Assembly: GCA_905236465.1 (NCBI GenBank)
Contig: CAJOQA010000102.1
Coordinates: forward strand, 1-25,390
DNA from: an uncultured Treponema sp.
GTDB lineage: Bacteria; Spirochaetota; Spirochaetia; Treponematales; Treponemataceae
DNA length: 25,390 nt
Reading direction: 5' to 3'
Shown piece after piece: positions 21,415-25,390 of this stretch (its first letter is position 1; each line of letters begins with the position of its first letter). Made by a program: the position numbers and the translations under genes. The notes under the pieces were generated by a model. It made no database searches. It worked only from the letters and a program-made list of their open reading frames with translations, and was not told the DNA's origin.

Positions 21415-24033
21415 TTAGGAGCCGAACACTCTCTTTGCTATACGCACAGATTCCATCGCATCCTTTGCATAAAAATCAGCCCCTATTTTTTCCGCATAGT
21501 CAGCAGTAAGAACTGCACCGCCAACCATAATTTTACACTTTGGGGAAGTCTTTCTCACTTCCTTTATAGTTTCTTCCATATTTGCAACTGTTGTTGTCAT
21601 AAGGGCACTTAAGCCTAAAAGACTTATATTATTATCTGATACAGTCTTAGCTACGGTCTCTATAGCAACATTCTTTCCCATATCAATAACCTTGTAGCCA
21701 TAGTTTTCTAGCATTGCCTTAACTATATTTTTTCCAATATCGTGAATATCCCCGTACACTGTAGCAATAGCAATAGTCCCCTTGTTTTCTTCCTTTGCAC
21801 CACTAGATTCAAGACTAGCCTTTATCTTAGCAAAAGAAGCAGACACAGTATCTGCACTAAGCAAAAGTTGGGGTAAAAACTTTTTACCGCTTTCAAAATC
21901 TCGCCCAACAGAATCAAGGGCTGGTACAATACAGGAATTAATTATCTCTACAGGTTTGTATTTTTTTAAAAGTCTTTCGGTTTCATCTGCTGCCTTATCT
22001 TTGAAGCCCCTCTCTATTATAGAAACAAGTGGAGCCATTTCAGCTTCTATTGAATTATCCTTAAAAGTTTCTACAAGAGCATCACTTTTTACACCTGGAA
22101 CATTCATAAAAACGGGACTCTTCTTTTCAGCAGAAGGAGAACCTTCTATATTAAGAGAAATCGATATAGTTCCGTCCTGTAATGCTTTCGTTAAAATATC
22201 TTCTCTTGCCTTTGCAGACGTAGGATCAACGCTACCTGTATAGGTTTGAATATAGTCAAGAGAGTTTTCATCATAACAAGCAAGAGCCCTATAGGCCCTG
22301 TAAGTATCCATCATAGCTTGGCTTGCAGGATTTGCAATACAACCTGTAAGTCCGGCTTCTAGAGCAAGCATAAAAAAGCGGCTGTTTATAATGTCCCGTC
22401 GCGGAAGTCCAAAAGAAATATTAGAAACCCCAAGAACAAACTGCAAACCTTGCTCCCCATATTCGTCCTTTAGCATACGGATTGCCTTTACAGTTTCTAG
22501 TGCAGTCTTTTGCTCTGAACTTACAGTTAGGGTTAAAGTATCAATAAAAATATCGCGAACAGGTATTCCATATTCCCCTGCCCTCTTTATTATTTTTTTT
22601 GCAACAGCAACCCTACCTTGTGCTGTAGGGGCAATTCCATCCTCGTCTATGCAAAGAGCAACCAAACATCCCCCATATTTTTTTAGCAAAGGCAAAACTG
22701 CTTCCATAACTTCAGCCTTGCCATTTGTGGAATTTACAAGAGCCTTACCGTTGTAATACCTAAGGGTCTTCTCTAAAACCCCAGCCTCACTTGAATCAAG
22801 CTGCAAAGGAACATTAAATGCTTCTTGAATAGCCTTTACAGCTACAACCATCATCTCACCTTCATCAATACCAGGAAGACCTACATTCACATCTAAAACA
22901 TGAGCCCCTTGCCCTATCTGACTTTCTGCTTGAGAGACGATGTACTGAATATCCCCCTTTAGTAAAGCTTCCTTAAACTTTTTTTTTCCAGTAGGGTTTA
23001 TTCTCTCACCGATAATGAGGGGACCAAAGGAGCCACCAGCTTCTTGGCATTTGTTATAAGAGCAAAGGTACGTTTTGTTTGCAAAGCCAGAGCGAACTTT
23101 TTCCATTTCCAGATTTTTTTCTTCAGGTTTAAGTTCCAAAACCTTTTTTACCATTGCACTAATATGATCAGGAGTTGTTCCGCAACAACCTCCTAAGACA
23201 AGACAACCATTTTTGTAGTTTTCAAGCTGGGCAAGGGCAAATTCTTCTGGCTCTACAAGATAAACATCCTTACCGTTTACAACTGTAGGCAAGCCTGCGT
23301 TGGGTTCAATGCTAACAGGTAAGTGGGCATATGAGAGAAAATCTTTAGCAAGTTTTGCATCTTCTTCTAATGAACCACCGCAGTTAAAGCCAATTATATC
23401 AGGTCTAAGAGCTTCAAGATATGTAACGCAAGTTAGAACATCAGCTCCTGTAAGAGTTCTTAAATTCGGCTGAAAAGTCATACTTGTAAGAACAGGCAAG
23501 TCTGTATTTTCTTTTATAGCAAGTATTGCAGCTTTAACCTCATACAAGTCACTCATTGTTTCTATAATTGCAAGGTCAGCTCCAGCTTTTTCAGCAGCCA
23601 TTGCCGCACTTTTATAAGATTCATAGGCTTGGTCAAAGGTTAAAGTTCCCATTGGCTCTAAAAGTTTTCCTATTTGACCAGAATCCCAAGCAACATAAAA
23701 AGGACCCTTTCCACCTTCTTTTTCAGCTTCAAGGGCAGCTTCTTTTGCAACTTCAATAGCCTTTGCAATGTATTCCTCTGCACTATGGCTTGCTTCTTCA
23801 AGGCGCAAGGGATTTGCACCAAAAGAATTTACAGTTGCAACATTAGCTCCGGCTAAAAAATATCTTTTGTGAATATCTTTAATTGCCTGGCTTTTGTAAA
23901 AGTTTAAATCTTCTGGAATTTTATATGTCAGCCCAGTCTTTTGAATCATAGTTCCCATTCCGCCATCTATGAATATGGGAAATCTTTTTTCAATTTGATT
24001 TTTTAAAAAAGTACGGAAGGGAATCTTATTCAT
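21415..24033 (-). CDS. metH: Cobalamin-dependent methionine synthase without reactivation domain
   Basis: 872 residues; it transfers methyl from 5-methyltetrahydrofolate through cobalamin to homocysteine. The domains in order follow. The homocysteine-binding domain is at 1-~305, with zinc ligands Cys218 (GFNCGG) and Cys283-Cys284 (LGGCCGTTPDH). The pterin-binding domain is at ~335-600 (IIGERINPTGKKKF, DVNVGLP, VLGVSNISFGLP). The helical cap is at ~660-745. The B12-binding domain is at ~750-872, with GDIHDIGKNI supplying axial ligand His764. The roughly 300-residue C-terminal AdoMet reactivation domain of E. coli MetH is missing, as in several anaerobes where it may be encoded separately. The start ATG lies two bases after the metF stop, with AGTAGG upstream: one operon. 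Confidence 0.96.
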   Translation of the reverse strand: MNKIPFRTFLKNQIEKRFPIFIDGGMGTMIQKTGLTYKIPEDLNFYKSQAIKDIHKRYFLAGANVATVNSFGANPLRLEEASHSAEEYIAKAIEVAKEAALEAEKEGGKGPFYVAWDSGQIGKLLEPMGTLTFDQAYESYKSAAMAAEKAGADLAIIETMSDLYEVKAAILAIKENTDLPVLTSMTFQPNLRTLTGADVLTCVTYLEALRPDIIGFNCGGSLEEDAKLAKDFLSYAHLPVSIEPNAGLPTVVNGKDVYLVEPEEFALAQLENYKNGCLVLGGCCGTTPDHISAMVKKVLELKPEEKNLEMEKVRSGFANKTYLCSYNKCQEAGGSFGPLIIGERINPTGKKKFKEALLKGDIQYIVSQAESQIGQGAHVLDVNVGLPGIDEGEMMVVAVKAIQEAFNVPLQLDSSEAGVLEKTLRYYNGKALVNSTNGKAEVMEAVLPLLKKYGGCLVALCIDEDGIAPTAQGRVAVAKKIIKRAGEYGIPVRDIFIDTLTLTVSSEQKTALETVKAIRMLKDEYGEQGLQFVLGVSNISFGLPRRDIINSRFFMLALEAGLTGCIANPASQAMMDTYRAYRALACYDENSLDYIQTYTGSVDPTSAKAREDILTKALQDGTISISLNIEGSPSAEKKSPVFMNVPGVKSDALVETFKDNSIEAEMAPLVSIIERGFKDKAADETERLLKKYKPVEIINSCIVPALDSVGRDFESGKKFLPQLLLSADTVSASFAKIKASLESSGAKEENKGTIAIATVYGDIHDIGKNIVKAMLENYGYKVIDMGKNVAIETVAKTVSDNNISLLGLSALMTTTVANMEETIKEVRKTSPKCKIMVGGAVLTADYAEKIGADFYAKDAMESVRIAKRVFGS

Positions 24034-24035
24034 TT

Positions 24036-24926
24036 TTACCTACTTGAAGCTTCTACAATAGCATCAATATTTTTCATTATTGCAGTAGCAATATCACTTT
24101 TGTTCATGGTGTATATGTGTATTCCCCTAACTCCATTTGAAATTAGGTCAATAATCTGGTCAGTAGCATAATCTATGCCCGCCTGAAACATTGCAGCAGG
24201 CTTATCCGCAAACTTATCGCAAAAAGACAAGAGCTTTGCGGGAACATAAGCGGAAGAAAGCTTTACCATTCTAGAAACTTGTGAAGAATTAGTGATTGGC
24301 ATAATCCCCGCAAGGACAGGAACCCTTATCCCCTTAGACTGAAGCCGGTACAAGTAGGAGTAAAGCATATTGTTATCAAAAAACATCTGTGTCGTAAGCC
24401 AGTCAACACCAGCATCAACCTTGTACTTTAAGTTATCAATATCCTCTTCCCTGTTAGCACTTTCAGGATGCCCTTCAGGGTAACAGGCCCCGCCCACGCA
24501 AAAACCTGCTTCCTTTAAAATCGCCACCAACTGGCTTGCATGCTCAAGCCCCTCGCTTGTAAAATTTTTCCCCATAGAAGAATCGTCCCAGTCACGGGGC
24601 TTATCCCCCCTAAGGGCTAAAACATTTTCAATTCCAGCTTCCTTCATCTGCAAAATCACAGATTTAACACTATCTAAAGTATTTCCTACGCAAGTAAGGT
24701 GAGCCAAGGCCGGTACATTAAAAGACTGAATCTTAGATGCAATTTCAACAGTATTGACTTTTGTAGTTCCGCCAGCCCCGTAGGTAATAGACATAAAATC
24801 AGGCTTAAGGGAAGAAAGATTCTTCGCAGCATTAACAACATTATCAAAATTATCCTGCTTTTTAGGGGGGAAAATCTCAAATGATATGGTAACACTTTTA
24901 CTATCAAGTATTTGTTTTACAGTCAT
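24036..24926 (-). CDS. metF: 5,10-methylenetetrahydrofolate reductase
   Basis: 296 residues from the ATG at 24926 (MTVKQILDSK). It reduces methylene-THF to 5-methyl-THF, the methyl donor used by the adjacent MetH. A TIM-barrel flavoprotein: SFEIFPPKK holds the catalytic glutamate, TYGAGG and ALRGDKP follow, then GGACYPEGHPES, TTQMFFDN and AGIMPI. The frame stays open back to a TTG at 24980, but that would place the promoter inside the gene. No ribosome site precedes 24926, and a good -10 box ends only six bases before it, so the mRNA is probably leaderless. Confidence 0.95.
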   Translation of the reverse strand: MTVKQILDSKSVTISFEIFPPKKQDNFDNVVNAAKNLSSLKPDFMSITYGAGGTTKVNTVEIASKIQSFNVPALAHLTCVGNTLDSVKSVILQMKEAGIENVLALRGDKPRDWDDSSMGKNFTSEGLEHASQLVAILKEAGFCVGGACYPEGHPESANREEDIDNLKYKVDAGVDWLTTQMFFDNNMLYSYLYRLQSKGIRVPVLAGIMPITNSSQVSRMVKLSSAYVPAKLLSFCDKFADKPAAMFQAGIDYATDQIIDLISNGVRGIHIYTMNKSDIATAIMKNIDAIVEASSR

Positions 24927-24932
24927 AATGTT

Positions 24933-24961
24933 ATTATAAATAGTTACACTATAATTTTCAA
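24933..24961 (-). promoter_or_regulatory. Promoter of metF-metH (leaderless)
   Basis: On the minus strand TTGAAA (24961-24956), 17 bases, perfect TATAAT (24938-24933). The A of the metF ATG is the seventh base after the -10 box, the usual initiation position. Confidence 0.75.
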
Positions 24962-24968
24962 TAGTTAC
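24939..24968. repeat. Direct repeat AATAGTTAC, 21-base period, in metF promoter
   Basis: AATAGTTAC occurs at 24939-24947 and 24960-24968, two DNA turns apart, over the spacer and -35 box of the metF promoter. A candidate operator for a methionine or vitamin B12 regulator; the protein is unknown. Confidence 0.5.
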
Positions 24969-24969
24969 C

Positions 24970-24998
24970 TTGAATTTCAAATTAAACTGTGCTACTAT
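24970..24998 (+). promoter_or_regulatory. Promoter of the divergent ABC ATPase gene (leaderless)
   Basis: TTGAAT (24970-24975), 17 bases, TACTAT (24993-24998). The ATG at 25005 begins seven bases after the -10 box and no ribosome site precedes it. The -35 boxes of the two divergent promoters are eight bases apart. Confidence 0.55.
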
Positions 24999-25004
24999 CT
25001 TGTC

Positions 25005-25390
25005 ATGGCAATTCTGGAATTACATAATGTCAAGAAAAAGTATCAAATGGGAAAACTCTTTGTCCCTGCTGTAAAAAATGTCAACTTTTCAATAGAAAAG
25101 GGGGAATTTGCAGCTATTTCAGGTCCTTCAGGGTCAGGAAAATCCACAACGCTGAACATGATGGGCTTAATAGACCTCCCTTCCGAAGGGCAGATTATTC
25201 TTGACGGAATTGACGTGTACAAGGGCTTTGACCTCCCATCAGGAACAAAAATTCCTACAAAACTTGACAGACACCTAACAGAAATCCGCTCTTCCCACGT
25301 GGGTTTTATTTTCCAGAATTTCAATTTGATTCCAGTCCTAAACATCTACGAAAATGTTGATTTACCCTTAAATATTATGAAAAAAGATTC
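25005..25390 (+). CDS. ABC transporter ATPase, LolD/MacB type (N-terminal part)
   Basis: The first 128 residues are present; the rest is beyond the right edge. The Walker A motif is GPSGSGKST (41-49), followed by TLNMMGLIDLPSEG, the standard sequence after the P-loop in the LolD/MacB/FtsE branch. The Q-loop region reads VGFIFQNFNLIPVLNIYENV. Between them an insertion of about 15 residues (GFDLPSGTKIPTKLDRHL) is longer than in LolD. Such ATPases work with MacB/FtsX-type permeases in lipoprotein sorting or peptide/antibiotic export. The permease is presumably downstream, outside the window. The gene diverges from metF and its start has no ribosome site. Confidence 0.93.
   Translation, partial: MAILELHNVKKKYQMGKLFVPAVKNVNFSIEKGEFAAISGPSGSGKSTTLNMMGLIDLPSEGQIILDGIDVYKGFDLPSGTKIPTKLDRHLTEIRSSHVGFIFQNFNLIPVLNIYENVDLPLNIMKKD

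Noticed and set aside
24927..24980. N-terminal extension of metF to a TTG at 24980
   Set aside because: The extension would contain the consensus promoter and does not resemble MetF; the ATG at 24926 starts the conserved protein.
1..25390. CRISPR arrays, insertion sequences, phage genes, rRNA
   Set aside because: No repeated spacer arrays, transposase, phage or rRNA sequences were seen anywhere in the window.

Overview
The window looks like a chromosomal segment from a host-associated, Treponema-like spirochaete. Supporting signs are an EF-G of the spirochaete/mitochondrial type, relaxed spirochaetal lipoboxes, a probable outer-membrane beta-barrel protein, moderate GC content, and strong AGGAGG-type ribosome sites. 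The assignment is inference from gene content; no marker in the window fixes the species.

Layout. (1) 1-3816: the start of fusA (minus strand, runs off the left edge), a probable outer-membrane protein, a secreted formylglycine-generating-enzyme-fold protein, and queD. (2) 3868-10206, all minus strand: an arabinan/arabino-oligosaccharide locus. It has a surface lipoprotein GH43 endo-arabinanase, a sugar-binding protein, two ABC permeases and a cytoplasmic GH43 enzyme. No ATPase is present, so a shared one elsewhere is implied. Good promoters, an operator-like inverted repeat on a -10 box and several hairpins between genes suggest graded expression. (3) 10442-10552: a tRNA-Lys(CTT) gene with its own promoter and terminator. 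(4) 10781-20752, all plus strand: a nitrogen/amino-acid catabolic block. It starts with a Cys-rich AraC-type regulator translationally coupled to an unknown Cys-rich protein. Then come a Rid-family protein, four genes for a multi-subunit flavin/iron-sulfur amine dehydrogenase of the opine-oxidase/hydroxyproline-dehydrogenase type, an ornithine-cyclodeaminase-family enzyme, an ammonium channel, a PII protein and both subunits of iron-sulfur L-serine dehydratase. (5) 20731-21389: a broken membrane-protein gene facing the serine dehydratase gene. (6) 21415-24926, minus strand: metF-metH, methionine synthesis. (7) 25005 to the right edge: the start of an ABC transporter ATPase of the LolD/MacB type, divergent from metF.

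The most interesting part is region 4. The flavin/iron-sulfur dehydrogenase should oxidise an amino-acid-derived secondary or primary amine to an imine. The cyclodeaminase/ketimine-reductase homologue and Rid protein fit imine handling, and serine dehydratase plus Amt/PII fit release and management of ammonia. The pairing of an opine-oxidase-like enzyme with an Ocd homologue recalls octopine catabolism on Ti plasmids, but the substrate here is unknown. A nearly identical 21-base element, followed at exactly the same distance by CATACT, lies upstream of both the Rid gene and the cyclodeaminase gene. It is a good candidate for the binding site of the local AraC regulator. At the right end, metF and the divergent ABC gene both appear to be leaderless.
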